A stretch of 50,506 nt of DNA from Bacteroidota bacterium (GCA_013285655.1 JABDHI010000015.1:1-50506); one strand, 5' to 3'. Positions 36,397-46,297 are shown, counted from the stretch's first letter. The notes: generated from the sequence alone by a model not told the origin. A program made the numbers and translations.

Positions 36397-37063
36397 CATA
36401 TATACTGTTGTTCAAGGTAGTACTTTGCCTGCATTTCTAAAAAACATGAAGAAGGTTGGGTTACGCTCCGATAGGGTTGAGCTTCGCGCTGATTCAATAC
36501 GGAGCTTTAGAGTTGACGATGTCGAAATACTTAAAAACAACAGCCCTTCCCATTCCATATTCACATATAGGCATATAAAGGAAGGTGGACTATTTAAAGG
36601 CGATGTTAAAGAACAGAAAAATATTCTAAAAGAAGCATTTGTTTTTGAATTTGACTATATAGATGTTTCATTAGGTAATTCTATCTTAAATGAACTAACC
36701 CAAAAGGAGCGCAAGAAACTTTTGGTGTCTTACCACGAATATAAAGTAACCCCTACAATTGAAAGATTAATGGGAGTAATGAATAAAATGCGGAAAGAAT
36801 CCCCGGCAGTGATTAAAATTGCTACTATGGTTAATAGTCCGAAAGACGTTTTTGTGTTGGCCGATTTGCTTAAAGAAAAGAAAAAGAACGAAAAATTAAT
36901 TGTTATAGGGATGGGTGAAATGGGTAAGTTAACTCGTATTATGTTTCCTACCATGGGCAGTTACTTAACTTACGCTTCTATGGAAGGTGAAAAGATTGCT
37001 CCTGGGCTTATGAACCAGAAAGAGATGGAATCAGTATATAATATCATTACTAAATCAAAGTAG
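36380..37063 (+). CDS. aroD: Type I 3-dehydroquinate dehydratase
   Basis: A 227-residue class I (Schiff-base) enzyme converting 3-dehydroquinate to 3-dehydroshikimate. Substrate contacts are VELRADSIRSF; the catalytic His is in LLVSYHEYKVTPT (~residue 117), the Schiff-base Lys in VIKIATMVNSPKD (~residue 145), and the C-terminal FPTMGSYLTYASM holds the substrate Ser/Gln region. ATG 36380 gives MQMPYN; an ATG two codons later is equally possible. It overlaps aroE by 17 nt. Type I is common in Bacteroidota but contrasts with the type II aroQ of many bacteria. Confidence 0.93.
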   Translation: MQMPYNIYTVVQGSTLPAFLKNMKKVGLRSDRVELRADSIRSFRVDDVEILKNNSPSHSIFTYRHIKEGGLFKGDVKEQKNILKEAFVFEFDYIDVSLGNSILNELTQKERKKLLVSYHEYKVTPTIERLMGVMNKMRKESPAVIKIATMVNSPKDVFVLADLLKEKKKNEKLIVIGMGEMGKLTRIMFPTMGSYLTYASMEGEKIAPGLMNQKEMESVYNIITKSK

Positions 37064-37064
37064 T

Positions 37065-38150
37065 ATGCCAGGGAATTCATTTGGACAGCTTTTCCGTATT
37101 ACAACCTTCGGAGAATCTCATGGAGCTGCTGTTGGTGTTGTGGTTGACGGCTGCCCTCCGGGTTTAAAGTTGTCAGAAAAAGATATCCAACCTGAGCTTG
37201 ATCGTCGTAAACCAGGCCAAAGTAAAATAACTACTCCTAGGAAGGAAGAAGATACAATCCATATTCTTTCGGGAGTATTTGAAGGTAAAACTACCGGCAC
37301 TCCTATTTTGTTGATTGCGTATAACAAAGATGCCAAGCCTTCCGACTATGAAGCAATGAAAGATATTTACCGCCCATCTCATGGTGATTATACTTACGAT
37401 ATTAAGTACGGCATTCGTGATTGGAGGGGTAGTGGTAGGGCATCAGCCAGAGAGACCTTAGCAAGAGTTGCCGCAGGAGCAATTGCTAAAAAATATTTGT
37501 TTGAAAAATTTGGAACCGAATGCCTTAGTTATGTTGAACAGGTTGGCGGTATCAAATCAAATATCACCATTGATAAAGTCACAAAAGCATCTATTGATAA
37601 AAGTATGGTAAGGTGCCCTGATAAGGCGGTTGCGGATAAAATGGTTAAATTGATAGAAAAGGTTAAGAGTGAAAATGATTCGATAGGTGGGGTTATCAAA
37701 GGCTTTGTTAAGAATCCTCCCCCTGGCCTTGGTGAGCCAGTTTTTGATAAGCTTCCGGCCGATCTTGGGAAGGCAATGCTTAGTATAAACGCAGTTAAGG
37801 GTTTTGAATTCGGTTCAGGCTTTGAAGGTGTTACCATGAGAGGAAGTGAACATAATGATGGTTTTGTAGTAGGCAAGGATAGTAAAATAGAAATCTCCAC
37901 TAATAATGCAGGAGGTACATTAGCTGGCATTACAACGGGTGAAGATATTTATTATCGTGTGGCATTTAAACCGGTAGCTACTATATCAAAACCACAAAAA
38001 ACAGTAACACGTTTGGCGAAGCATGCTACTTTATCAGCTGCAGGTAGACACGACCCTTGTGTGTTACCAAGAGCTGTATCAATTGTAGATGCTATGGCAG
38101 CTATTGTGTTAATGGATCATTATTTACGTCATAAGGCACAGAATCTATAG
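37065..38150 (+). CDS. aroC: Chorismate synthase
   Basis: A 361-residue FMN-dependent enzyme forming chorismate. It has FRITTFGESHGAAVGVVVDGCPPG with the catalytic His, RRKPGQSKITTPRKEED, DWRGSGRASARETLARVAAGA with the conserved Arg residues, and RHDPCVLPRAVSIVDAMAA near the end. The length is normal. It begins 1 nt after aroD and 2 nt before trpE, so it is exactly the join between the shikimate and tryptophan parts of the operon. Confidence 0.97.
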   Translation: MPGNSFGQLFRITTFGESHGAAVGVVVDGCPPGLKLSEKDIQPELDRRKPGQSKITTPRKEEDTIHILSGVFEGKTTGTPILLIAYNKDAKPSDYEAMKDIYRPSHGDYTYDIKYGIRDWRGSGRASARETLARVAAGAIAKKYLFEKFGTECLSYVEQVGGIKSNITIDKVTKASIDKSMVRCPDKAVADKMVKLIEKVKSENDSIGGVIKGFVKNPPPGLGEPVFDKLPADLGKAMLSINAVKGFEFGSGFEGVTMRGSEHNDGFVVGKDSKIEISTNNAGGTLAGITTGEDIYYRVAFKPVATISKPQKTVTRLAKHATLSAAGRHDPCVLPRAVSIVDAMAAIVLMDHYLRHKAQNL

Positions 38151-38152
38151 GA

Positions 38153-39520
38153 ATGCAGAAGGTACAGTTGGACATATCCCATATACAAAGCCCTAAATAC
38201 AAAGAATTAGGCCGTATGGACTTTTTTGCTCTATTCAAAAAGGTAGAGAAAACATTTGATACTTGTTTTCTGTTAGAGTCATTAGGTGAGAATGCAAAGG
38301 ATGCCCGTTATTCGTTAATTGGTTTTAATCCAGCCTCAGTAATCAGTGCGACTGAGGATGAACTTATAGTAAATGGTAAGGCTTATTATTCAAATAATGC
38401 TTATAATGCTTTAAAACATTTCATTCCGGAACATTATGTTCCTTCTCAAATTTTCTCTGGTGGTTTGGTTGGATATATTAGTTATGATGCTGTTTCATTA
38501 TTTGAGCCGGCCTTATCTGTTAAGCAACACCAACAGTTTCCGTTATTCCTTTTTGGATTATATGAAGATGGTTTGATATATGATAAAACTACTGGCATTA
38601 CATCCTATTTTTATCATAAGGAAGATAGATCGGATGTTGTAAATAAAGTAATAAGCTCTAAAGGAGATGTAAAGCAAACTTCTTTGAAGATTAATGCAAA
38701 AGGTGATAGCATGTCAAAGCTCCGTCACCATGAAGCGGTGAACGAGATTATAGAAGAAATAAAAAAAGGCAATACGTTCCAGTGTCAGGTGGGTATTAAG
38801 CGTCTATTTGAAATTGAAGGTGATACTGTTTTGTTATATGATGAGTTAAGGAAGATTAACCCCTCACCACATATGTATTACCTGAAATTTAAGGAGAGGA
38901 CTATTATAGGTGCCAGCCCTGAGCTTTTACTAAACCTCCACGATGGTATAATGGAAACATACCCACTGGCAGGCACGATTAAACGAGGTAGTTCTGGTAA
39001 TGATGATATGGAACTTGCCCAGACTATGTTAACCGATCCAAAAGAATTAGCAGAACACAGGATGTTAGTTGATCTTCATCGGAATGATCTAGGTAAGGTA
39101 TCTCGTATAGGAACAGTTAAAATATCTGCCTTAATGGAAGTGAAGCGCTATAGCCACGTTCAGCATATATCAAGCGAGGTGGTGGGCGTTATTTCGCCTG
39201 ACGAGGATGCTTTCACTGCTTTAGCGGCAGTTTTTCCTGCGGGTACTTTATCAGGTACCCCAAAGATAGAATCAATGAAAATTATTGAAAGACTAGAAAA
39301 TAACCCGCGTGGTCCTTATGGCGGTGCAATTGGCTATTATGGTTTTAATGGCGATTGTAAAATGGCTATACCTATCCGTTCATTATTTATAAGTGATGGT
39401 CAAGGTTATGCACAGGCTTCAGGTGGAGTGGTATGGGACTCAACTCCTGAGGGAGAGTATCAGGAAATACAGAATAAACTTGCCGGTATGCAAAAGGCAA
39501 TAGACCCTTTTATAGTTTAA
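38153..39520 (+). CDS. trpE: Anthranilate synthase component I
   Basis: A 455-residue chorismate-binding subunit making anthranilate with ammonia supplied by TrpG. The N-terminal TCFLLESLGENAKDARYSLIG contains the LLES motif that in characterised TrpE forms the Trp feedback site, so allosteric inhibition is probably retained. The C-terminal half shows FQCQVGIKRLFEI, IGASPELLL, YPLAGTIKRGS, HRMLVDLHRNDLGKVS and PAGTLSGTPKIESM. It has no fused TrpG. It is the first trp gene of the operon, 2 nt after aroC and 2 nt before trpG. Confidence 0.96.
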   Translation: MQKVQLDISHIQSPKYKELGRMDFFALFKKVEKTFDTCFLLESLGENAKDARYSLIGFNPASVISATEDELIVNGKAYYSNNAYNALKHFIPEHYVPSQIFSGGLVGYISYDAVSLFEPALSVKQHQQFPLFLFGLYEDGLIYDKTTGITSYFYHKEDRSDVVNKVISSKGDVKQTSLKINAKGDSMSKLRHHEAVNEIIEEIKKGNTFQCQVGIKRLFEIEGDTVLLYDELRKINPSPHMYYLKFKERTIIGASPELLLNLHDGIMETYPLAGTIKRGSSGNDDMELAQTMLTDPKELAEHRMLVDLHRNDLGKVSRIGTVKISALMEVKRYSHVQHISSEVVGVISPDEDAFTALAAVFPAGTLSGTPKIESMKIIERLENNPRGPYGGAIGYYGFNGDCKMAIPIRSLFISDGQGYAQASGGVVWDSTPEGEYQEIQNKLAGMQKAIDPFIV

Positions 39521-39522
39521 GC

Positions 39523-40134
39523 ATGAGAGTAATAATAATAGATAACTACGATTCGTTTACTTATAATCTTTATCAAATGGTGGGTGATATATTAGCTCAA
39601 CAAGACGTAGGTAATGTACTCGATGTTATTCGTAATGATAAAATAACACTGGAGGAAATAGTAAAGCAGTACGATAAAGTTATTCTATCTCCAGGCCCTG
39701 GTAACCCAGCTGATAAGGCTTATTTCGGAGTCTGTGCTGATGTTTTGATGAATCCTCAGAAAAAAATATCCGTATTAGGCGTTTGTTTGGGCATGCAAGG
39801 TATTGCACATTATTTTGGCGGTAAAGTTATTCCATCAAATAAGCCAATGCATGGCAAAACAAGTCCTATTAAACATGATGCCAAAGGAGTATTTGCTAAT
39901 ATTCCACAATCAATTAATATTATGCGCTATCACTCCCTGATGGTAGATAGAAATACATTGCCTGCAAACCTTGAAGTAACTGCTGTAACCGATGATTCAG
40001 TAGAAGAGATAATGGGTCTGCGTCATAAAGATTACCCGATAGAAGGTATTCAATTCCACCCCGAGTCATTTGCAACTCAGGAAGGTAATGCCATGTTAAA
40101 GAATTTTCTTTTTCCTGTAATAAATCACAAGTGA
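39523..40134 (+). CDS. trpG: Anthranilate synthase component II (glutamine amidotransferase)
   Basis: A 203-residue class I glutamine amidotransferase feeding ammonia to TrpE. The catalytic Cys is in VLGVCLGMQGIAHYFGG (~residue 87), and the His-Glu pair is in GIQFHPESFATQEG (~residue 176). It has IIDNYDSFTYNLYQMVG at the start and PGPGNPAD for the oxyanion region. The length is that of a stand-alone TrpG, not fused to TrpD. The stop overlaps the GTG start of trpD. Confidence 0.95.
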   Translation: MRVIIIDNYDSFTYNLYQMVGDILAQQDVGNVLDVIRNDKITLEEIVKQYDKVILSPGPGNPADKAYFGVCADVLMNPQKKISVLGVCLGMQGIAHYFGGKVIPSNKPMHGKTSPIKHDAKGVFANIPQSINIMRYHSLMVDRNTLPANLEVTAVTDDSVEEIMGLRHKDYPIEGIQFHPESFATQEGNAMLKNFLFPVINHK

Positions 40135-41147
40135 GTAAAGGCGTAACATACAGCAATTTAATAAGAGAGAAGAAATATCTTTCTCAGGATGAAGCATATG
40201 CTATGCAAAAAGGTATTCTGGTAGGAGATATTAATGCGCAAGGTCTTTTGGATGTCTTCTCCGCTCTTGATGGGCGACATCTTTCAGTCGAAGAGATGAA
40301 TGGGATTAATGCCGCTACCAGAGAATCTATGTTGCCTGTACCAATTAAAACGGATGCACTTGATATAGTTGGTACTGGTGGAGACGGAATGCGAACCTTC
40401 AATATCTCTACCGTGGCTTCTATTGTTTGTGCAGCTTGCGATGTGCCGGTAGTTAAGCATGGTAGTCGTTCGGCTAGTAGCCGTTGTGGCAGTGCAGATG
40501 TGCTTGAGGCGTTAGGTGTGAATATTATGCTAGATCCTGTTCAAGCAGTAAACTGTTTTGAAGAGATTGGAATGGTATTTTTATTTGCGCAAAAGTTTCA
40601 CCCTGCACTTAAAAATGCAGCTGAGGCACGTAAGCAATATGGTAAGCGCACTTATTTTAATATTCTTGGTCCATTAGTTAACCCAGCCCAGGTTAGTCAT
40701 CAGACTCTTGGGGTTTTTGATGAGGGTATTAAAAAACTAATGGGTGAAGCTTCAGTTAACGCAGGCATTAAGCGCTTATGGGCTGTTAGAAGCAATGATG
40801 GGATGGATGAGATAAGTCTTTTTTCAGCCCCATCTGTAACAGAGTTTTCGATTCAATTTCCCAGGGGTAATAATGTAGGAATTTCTTTCCCTTTATATAA
40901 AACAGGAATAGAAGAGATACAAATAAACGAAGTGGACGAAAGCGCTAGGATTATTCTAGATATTGTTAATGATAGGGCTACCGAAGTGCAAAAGCAAACT
41001 GTTGCAGTAAATGCTGCTGTTGGCTTAATGACTTATGGAGTGACTAATGATTTGGATAAGGCAAGAAGTATGGCAATCGAGGCTATTGAGTCTGGTAAGG
41101 TATTGAAGAAGTTGAATCAATTAATTCAAGTTTCTAATCATGTATAG
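40131..41147 (+). CDS. trpD: Anthranilate phosphoribosyltransferase
   Basis: A 338-residue enzyme coupling anthranilate with PRPP. PRPP-binding GTGGDGMRTFNISTVASIV (~residue 82) and KHGSRSASSRCGSADVLEALG are intact, and FAQKFHPALKNAAEARKQYGKRTYFNILGPLVNPA follows the family pattern. The start is a GTG overlapping the trpG stop; it gives MSKGVTYSN, and no suitable ATG lies nearby. It overlaps trpC by 8 nt. Confidence 0.95.
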   Translation: MSKGVTYSNLIREKKYLSQDEAYAMQKGILVGDINAQGLLDVFSALDGRHLSVEEMNGINAATRESMLPVPIKTDALDIVGTGGDGMRTFNISTVASIVCAACDVPVVKHGSRSASSRCGSADVLEALGVNIMLDPVQAVNCFEEIGMVFLFAQKFHPALKNAAEARKQYGKRTYFNILGPLVNPAQVSHQTLGVFDEGIKKLMGEASVNAGIKRLWAVRSNDGMDEISLFSAPSVTEFSIQFPRGNNVGISFPLYKTGIEEIQINEVDESARIILDIVNDRATEVQKQTVAVNAAVGLMTYGVTNDLDKARSMAIEAIESGKVLKKLNQLIQVSNHV

Positions 41148-41940
41148 CAAAACTGGCACCATATTAGATACCATTTGCGAAAAGAAACTTGAAGAAATTG
41201 CTGCTATTTCTCCAAAACATTTCCACTTATGGAAGGAAACAGTGGGTAGCATGCCAAAGAATAAAGGCTTGAAATTTTCTGTTTCTATAGCTCAAAAAAA
41301 ACCAGGCATTATTGCTGAGATAAAGAAGGCATCTCCTTCGGAAGGCATTATTAAGCAGGATATAGACCCTACTCTTATTGCTCGTTCTTATGAAAAAAAC
41401 GGAGCATCAGCCATATCAGTTGTTACTGACAAGAGTTTTTTTCAAGGGGAAGTGAACTGGATAACGGAGATAAAGAATGTATCCATACTGCCTGTAATTC
41501 GTAAAGACTTTATTATAGATGAAAAGCAAGTATGGGAATCGAAGGTTATAGGTGCTGATGCGATGTTGCTTATAGCCGGAATATTGGAAGAATCAAAACT
41601 GAAAGACCTTTATCAATTGTGTTATGAGTTAGGTATGGAATCATTGGTAGAGGTGCATACTATGCAAGAACTGGAGAAGGCAATGAATATAGGAGCGGAA
41701 ATTATTGGGATAAATAACCGCAATTTGAAAAGTTTTGGTGTAGATAATTCAACTTTTTCTTCTATTGCAGAGCACATACCCGATGAGAAGATTGTAGTGG
41801 CGGAATCTGGTATCCATTCACGTGAAGATTTATTATTTATGAAAAGTGCCAATGCTGACGCCGTTTTAATTGGTACTCATTTTATGCGCGCTTCTGATCC
41901 GGGAAAAGCTTTGTTGGAACTTATTTCTGGTATCCAATGA
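41140..41940 (+). CDS. trpC: Indole-3-glycerol phosphate synthase
   Basis: A 266-residue TIM-barrel enzyme closing the indole ring. It has IIAEIKKASPSEGIIK (catalytic Lys region), SVVTDKSFFQG, LPVIRKDFIIDEKQV with the catalytic Lys, ADAMLLIAGIL, ESLVEVHTMQEL with its Glu, IIGINNRNLKSF and VAESGIHSREDL. It is not fused to TrpF, unlike in enteric bacteria. It overlaps both neighbours (8 nt with trpD and 4 nt with trpF). Confidence 0.96.
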   Translation: MYSKTGTILDTICEKKLEEIAAISPKHFHLWKETVGSMPKNKGLKFSVSIAQKKPGIIAEIKKASPSEGIIKQDIDPTLIARSYEKNGASAISVVTDKSFFQGEVNWITEIKNVSILPVIRKDFIIDEKQVWESKVIGADAMLLIAGILEESKLKDLYQLCYELGMESLVEVHTMQELEKAMNIGAEIIGINNRNLKSFGVDNSTFSSIAEHIPDEKIVVAESGIHSREDLLFMKSANADAVLIGTHFMRASDPGKALLELISGIQ

Positions 41941-42587
41941 GGAGGGTGAAGATCAAATTTTGTGGGATGCGTACCAAGAAAAGTATAAGCTATGCTATTG
42001 ATTTAGGTGTTGATTATTTGGGTTTTGTAGTTGATTACAATAAAAGCCCTCGCAGTGTATCATTGGTTAAGTTTCTTAAGATTGCGACTTGGTTGAAGAA
42101 AAATAAAAAAGGAAAGTATAAGATTGTGGCAGTGACCGTTGATATGCCAATAGATAATATTGATGAAATTGTGAAAAGTAAAGTGGTAGATGTCTTGCAG
42201 CTTCATGGTAATGAAAATGATGAAGTAATAAAGCAGATAAGTGGAATTGAGATATGGAAAGCATGGAACAATAAAAGCAAGGGAGATGTATTTAAAATAG
42301 CAAAGAAGGTGGACAAAATATTATTGGATTCAGGTGATGCTATGCAGAAGGCAACAAACAAATCAGGTGAGTTTAATGCCTTTAAGCTTTATAGCGACTT
42401 AAAGAAGAAGAAGATCGATGTTGTAGTTTCAGGTGGAATAGATAATGATAATTTAGAGATGTTCTTAGATAAATTAAAGCCTGAAACAATAGACATATCA
42501 AGGGGGATAGAAACATTACCAGGCAAGAAGAGTAAGCGTAAGATGAAAAAAATAGAAAAAACCGTGAATGATTATTATAAACCATGA
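41937..42587 (+). CDS. trpF: Phosphoribosylanthranilate isomerase
   Basis: A 216-residue TIM-barrel isomerase. The catalytic Cys lies in [18 protein letters not shown] and the catalytic Asp in [28 protein letters not shown] and [15 protein letters not shown] match the family, although the phosphate loops ([27 protein letters not shown]) vary somewhat. It is strikingly Lys-rich compared with its neighbours. It overlaps trpC and trpB by 4 nt each (ATGA junctions). Confidence 0.92.
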   Translation: MRRVKIKFCGMRTKKSISYAIDLGVDYLGFVVDYNKSPRSVSLVKFLKIATWLKKNKKGKYKIVAVTVDMPIDNIDEIVKSKVVDVLQLHGNENDEVIKQISGIEIWKAWNNKSKGDVFKIAKKVDKILLDSGDAMQKATNKSGEFNAFKLYSDLKKKKIDVVVSGGIDNDNLEMFLDKLKPETIDISRGIETLPGKKSKRKMKKIEKTVNDYYKP

Positions 42588-43786
42588 AAACTGTTATTAA
42601 GAAACAACGCAAAGGTTATTTTGGTGATTTTGGTGGCCAATTTGTTCCTGAAACATTAATGACTCCGTTAGCGGAGCTTGAAGAAGCTTATAGAAAACTA
42701 TCGAAAGATAAAGCATTTAAGAAGGAGTTATCGGGTTGGCTAATCAATTTTGTAGGTAGGCCTACACCTTTATATTTTGCAAAGCAACTTACACAAAAAG
42801 CTGGTGGAGCAAAAATATATTTGAAGCGTGAAGACTTAACGCATACTGGTGCACATAAAATAAATAACGCTTTAGGCCAGGCTTTGTTAGCAAAGCACAT
42901 GGGTAAAAAACGCTTGATTGCTGAGACAGGGGCAGGCCAACATGGTGTGGCAACAGCTACTGTAGCGGCGGCATTAGGATTAGAGTGCGTTGTGTATATG
43001 GGTGCAGTTGATATTGAAAGGCAGCAGGCGAATGTACAGCGTATGAAATTGTTGGGCGCAAAAGTAATTCCGGTAATTTCTGGAAGTAAGACGTTGAAAG
43101 ATGCCATTAATGAAGCGATTCGGGATTGGGTTACTAATATTAAGTCATCTCATTACTTAATTGGTTCTGTTTTGGGCCCACATCCATACCCAACTATTGT
43201 TCGCGACTTCCAAAAAATTATAGGAGAAGAAGCTAAGAAGCAACTGAAAGAACAAGCCAATCGGTTACCAGATTACCTTGTTGCTTGTGTAGGCGGTGGC
43301 AGCAATTCTATTGGATTGTTCTATGATTTTTTGAAAGAAAAGAAAATTAAAATAGTTGGAGTAGAAGCGGGTGGTTTTGGAATAAAGAGTAATAAACATG
43401 CTGCACGTTTTGAAGGTGGGAGGCCAGGTATATTGCACGGAACATTTTCATACGTATTACAAGATAAATATGGACAAATAACCGAAACACACAGCATATC
43501 AGCAGGGCTCGATTACCCAAGTATAGGTCCAGAGCATGCTGGGTTATATAAATCAGGGAGGGTTGAGTACACGCACATAAGTGACGAAGAAGCCTTGAAG
43601 GCTTTTATGTTGCTCTCTGAAACCGAAGGTATAATACCAGCGCTAGAATCGTCGCATGCAGTTGCGTATGCCATAAGATTGGCGAAGAAACTACCCAAAG
43701 AAAGGATAGTATTGGTTAATCTGTCGGGTAGGGGAGATAAAGACCTCACACAAGCTATTTACCACATTCAAAAAATGAAAGTATGA
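42584..43786 (+). CDS. trpB: Tryptophan synthase beta subunit
   Basis: A 400-residue PLP enzyme joining indole and serine. It has [19 protein letters not shown] at the start, the Schiff-base Lys in [21 protein letters not shown] (~residue 93), [20 protein letters not shown], the phosphate-binding [17 protein letters not shown] and [13 protein letters not shown] at the end. This is the TrpB1 type that partners TrpA. Overlaps of 4 nt with trpF and trpA imply tightly coupled translation. Confidence 0.97.
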   Translation: MKTVIKKQRKGYFGDFGGQFVPETLMTPLAELEEAYRKLSKDKAFKKELSGWLINFVGRPTPLYFAKQLTQKAGGAKIYLKREDLTHTGAHKINNALGQALLAKHMGKKRLIAETGAGQHGVATATVAAALGLECVVYMGAVDIERQQANVQRMKLLGAKVIPVISGSKTLKDAINEAIRDWVTNIKSSHYLIGSVLGPHPYPTIVRDFQKIIGEEAKKQLKEQANRLPDYLVACVGGGSNSIGLFYDFLKEKKIKIVGVEAGGFGIKSNKHAARFEGGRPGILHGTFSYVLQDKYGQITETHSISAGLDYPSIGPEHAGLYKSGRVEYTHISDEEALKAFMLLSETEGIIPALESSHAVAYAIRLAKKLPKERIVLVNLSGRGDKDLTQAIYHIQKMKV

Positions 43787-44574
43787 GTAATCGATTTGAG
43801 ATAGTATTTCAAAGAACGAAGAAAGAAGTGCGGCCAGCATTTATGCCATTTTTGGTGGCCGGTGACCCTGACTATAAAACAAGCTTGGAGTTATTTAAAA
43901 GTATTGCCTCAAAAGCAGATATGCTCGAAATAGGTTTCCCGTATTCAGATCCTTTAGCTGATGGCCCAACCATTCAAGCTGCAGATGAGCGTGCACTGAA
44001 ATCTGAAATAAATACGGATAAAGTGTTTTCATTAATTAAAGAAATAAGAAAGTTCTATTCTCACCCTATATCGGTTCTTGTTTATGTTAACTTGGTTTAC
44101 CAATATGGTATTGATAAGTTTTATAGGCAGGCTTCATTAATGGGGATTGATGGAGTACTGATTCCTGATGTCCCATTAGAAGAGTCGCAAATATTTGTTG
44201 CTGCTGCAAAGAAGTATAAAGTATCTCCTGTTTTTATGATTACTCAAACTACCAATAATGAAAGACTGAAGAAGATTCTTAAAGTTGCTGAGGGCTATTT
44301 ATATCTGGTGTCAGTATTAGGTGTAACGGGTACTGGTAATTCACTGGGTAAAGAAACGTATGATTTTATTAAACGCATAAAGAAGAACAGTAAGTTACCT
44401 CTTGCATTGGGGTTTGGTATCTCAACTCGTGAACATATTGCTAATGCTGCTAAGGCTGGTATTGATGGTGTTATTGTAGGTAGCGCTATAATTAAGATAC
44501 TGGAAGCAAATTTGCAAAATCCTGACCAAGCGAAAAATAAAATAGAAACTTTTGTAAGCGAACTTATTGCTTAA
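43783..44574 (+). CDS. trpA: Tryptophan synthase alpha subunit
   Basis: A 263-residue TIM-barrel enzyme releasing indole from indole-3-glycerol phosphate. Catalytic Glu in [20 protein letters not shown] (~residue 49) and catalytic Asp in [15 protein letters not shown]. Phosphate binding is at LGVTGTGN and [12 protein letters not shown] ... [12 protein letters not shown]. It is the last gene of the operon; its final codons overlap the end of convergent ftsY by 11 bp, and no hairpin terminator is visible after it. Confidence 0.96.
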   Translation: MSNRFEIVFQRTKKEVRPAFMPFLVAGDPDYKTSLELFKSIASKADMLEIGFPYSDPLADGPTIQAADERALKSEINTDKVFSLIKEIRKFYSHPISVLVYVNLVYQYGIDKFYRQASLMGIDGVLIPDVPLEESQIFVAAAKKYKVSPVFMITQTTNNERLKKILKVAEGYLYLVSVLGVTGTGNSLGKETYDFIKRIKKNSKLPLALGFGISTREHIANAAKAGIDGVIVGSAIIKILEANLQNPDQAKNKIETFVSELIA

Positions 44575-45514
44575 ACAGACTGTCTACAAATTCCTGTTTA
44601 TCGAACATACGTAAGTCTTCCATTTTCTCGCCTATGCCAATATAGCGCACAGGTATTTTAAACTGGTCCGATATTCCTATTACTACACCACCTTTAGCGG
44701 TACCATCAAGTTTAGTTAATGCCAAAGCGGTAACATCAGTTGCTTTGGTAAACTCTTTGCACTGTTCTACTGCATTTTGCCCTGTAGATGCATCCAGAAC
44801 CATTAATACCTCATGTGGCGCAGTTGGAATAACCTTTTGCATTACACGCTTAATTTTAGAAAGCTCTCCCATTAGGCCGGCTTTATTATGCAAGCGCCCT
44901 GCTGTATCAATAATTACTATATCAGCTTTTTGAGCTACAGCTGATTGCACCGCATCAAATGCTACTGCAGATGGATCAGCATTCATGCCACGAGATACTA
45001 TTGGCACGTCTACACGTTTTGCCCAAATGATAAGCTGGTCAACTGCAGCAGCACGAAAAGTATCAGCCGCACCTAAAACTACTTTCAATCCCGCCTTCTT
45101 AAAATTATGCGCAAGCTTACCAATGGTGGTTGTTTTACCAACTCCGTTTACACCTACAACCATAATTACATAAGGTACTCCTTCAGGTAATTCGGTTCGA
45201 ATATCATTATTACTTGCTGTTAGTAGTGCAGAAATTTCTTCTTTAAGCAAACTGTAAATCTCCCCACTCTGAATGTTCTTGTTCTTCTTAACACGCTCTT
45301 GCAAATTCACAATTATCTTTCCGGTTGTAGTAGTTCCTACATCCGATGCAATAAGGGTCTCTTCAATATTGTCTAAAACTTCAGAATCAATTACGGTTTT
45401 ACCGGTAATGGCACGCGCAAGCCTTGCAAAGAAGCCTTCCTTGGTTTTAGTTAAGCCAATGTCGAGTCCTGTGCTCTTTTCTTTCTTTCCGCCAAATAGA
45501 TCTCTTAGCTTCAT
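44564..45514 (-). CDS. ftsY: Signal recognition particle receptor FtsY
   Basis: A 316-residue SRP GTPase delivering ribosome-nascent chain complexes to the membrane translocon. The NG domain is complete: GVNGVGKTTTIGKLA (P-loop, ~residue 123), DTFRAAAVDQL, IIDTAGRLHNKAGLM, ALTKLDGTAKGGVV and RYIGIGEKMEDLRMF. The acidic A domain found in E. coli is absent, as in many phyla, leaving a short Lys-rich N-terminus. The ATG is 2 nt after the stop of the DinB-like gene, so both are on one transcript, most likely with rpmB-rpmG upstream. Confidence 0.96.
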   Translation of the reverse strand: MKLRDLFGGKKEKSTGLDIGLTKTKEGFFARLARAITGKTVIDSEVLDNIEETLIASDVGTTTTGKIIVNLQERVKKNKNIQSGEIYSLLKEEISALLTASNNDIRTELPEGVPYVIMVVGVNGVGKTTTIGKLAHNFKKAGLKVVLGAADTFRAAAVDQLIIWAKRVDVPIVSRGMNADPSAVAFDAVQSAVAQKADIVIIDTAGRLHNKAGLMGELSKIKRVMQKVIPTAPHEVLMVLDASTGQNAVEQCKEFTKATDVTALALTKLDGTAKGGVVIGISDQFKIPVRYIGIGEKMEDLRMFDKQEFVDSLFKQ

Positions 45515-45516
45515 AA

Positions 45517-46050
45517 TTATTTCTTATTCCCCATCATGGTGGCGTTAAACTGCTTCGATTGTCCTTTGGGTATCGATAATGTTTTCCATCCCGCATCCTT
45601 TTGTGCTTTAGCCAGGAAAATTATTTGCCCGATATGAGAACCATAATGAGCCAACTGTCTTTGCAACGCATCCATCACTGTGTGATCTTCTGCACGTATT
45701 TTAACAATGCGCCCCAAGTCTTCAGGTTTTAATGCATTAAGCGTATCCATCATACATTTCCATCCTTCTTCCCATTTCTCCATTAGCTGAACTCGGCTCT
45801 TTATATCTGCTGCTTCAAATTCTGCATCGCGGTCACGCCAATCCTTTTCTCCATCAGTAGTTAAGAAATCGGTCCACCGCGAAAGCATATTACCCCACAA
45901 ATGTTTCACTATTGCAGCTATACTGTTAGATTCCGGTGAAGGCGCCCATGCTATCTGTTCATCGGTAAGCTGGCTCATAGCTCCTTCTGCCATCTTTTTG
46001 TATTGCAAAAAGACCTTTCGGGTGGTATCGAGGTAATTAAATGTATCCAT
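45517..46050 (-). CDS. DinB/YfiT-fold protein (DUF1572-like)
   Basis: A 177-residue four-helix DinB-type protein. Candidate metal-binding His residues are in AAIVKHLWGNM (~residue 49) and the C-terminal pair in LAHYGSHIGQI (~residues 134-138), the usual triad spacing. It resembles the DUF1572 subfamily, proposed thiol-dependent metalloenzymes of unknown substrate. It lies between the L28/L33/DUF4295 operon and ftsY, 65 bp downstream of DUF4295 with a terminator hairpin between, and 2 nt from ftsY. Confidence 0.8.
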   Translation of the reverse strand: MDTFNYLDTTRKVFLQYKKMAEGAMSQLTDEQIAWAPSPESNSIAAIVKHLWGNMLSRWTDFLTTDGEKDWRDRDAEFEAADIKSRVQLMEKWEEGWKCMMDTLNALKPEDLGRIVKIRAEDHTVMDALQRQLAHYGSHIGQIIFLAKAQKDAGWKTLSIPKGQSKQFNATMMGNKK

Positions 46051-46061
46051 GCGCTTAAAAC

Positions 46062-46100
46062 AAAAAAAGCTTTCTCCGTTTGACAGAAGAAAGCTTTAGT
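46062..46100 (-). terminator. Terminator after the rpmB-rpmG-DUF4295 genes
   Basis: On the minus strand, AAAGCTTTCT and AGAAAGCTTT form a stem across a short loop, followed by a run of T (TTTTTTTGTTTT). It lies just downstream of DUF4295 and upstream of the DinB-like gene, so the latter may depend on readthrough or its own promoter. Confidence 0.75.
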
Positions 46101-46115
46101 TAAGAAATAATGAAA

Positions 46116-46274
46116 TTATTTCGCTGTGCTAAGGAAATCCTTTACGTGATCCTTATGTACAATTTCTTCTTTAAAGGTTAATGAACCTGTTTTAGGAGAT
46201 TTAACCATTTTAATCACCTTAACGAAGTCTTTACCTTTACCTGTTTTAAATGTTGCAACTGTCTTTTTTGCCAT
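46116..46274 (-). CDS. DUF4295 small basic protein
   Basis: A 52-residue gene: MAKKTVATFKTGKGKDFVKV at the N-terminus and HVKDFLSTAK at the end. It is the Bacteroidota-specific DUF4295 family, nearly always encoded right after rpmG, as here (23 nt after L33). The strong basic composition and this context suggest a ribosome-associated role, which is inference. Confidence 0.88.
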   Translation of the reverse strand: MAKKTVATFKTGKGKDFVKVIKMVKSPKTGSLTFKEEIVHKDHVKDFLSTAK

Positions 46275-46297
46275 GACGTTTAAGTATTATAAGTTGA

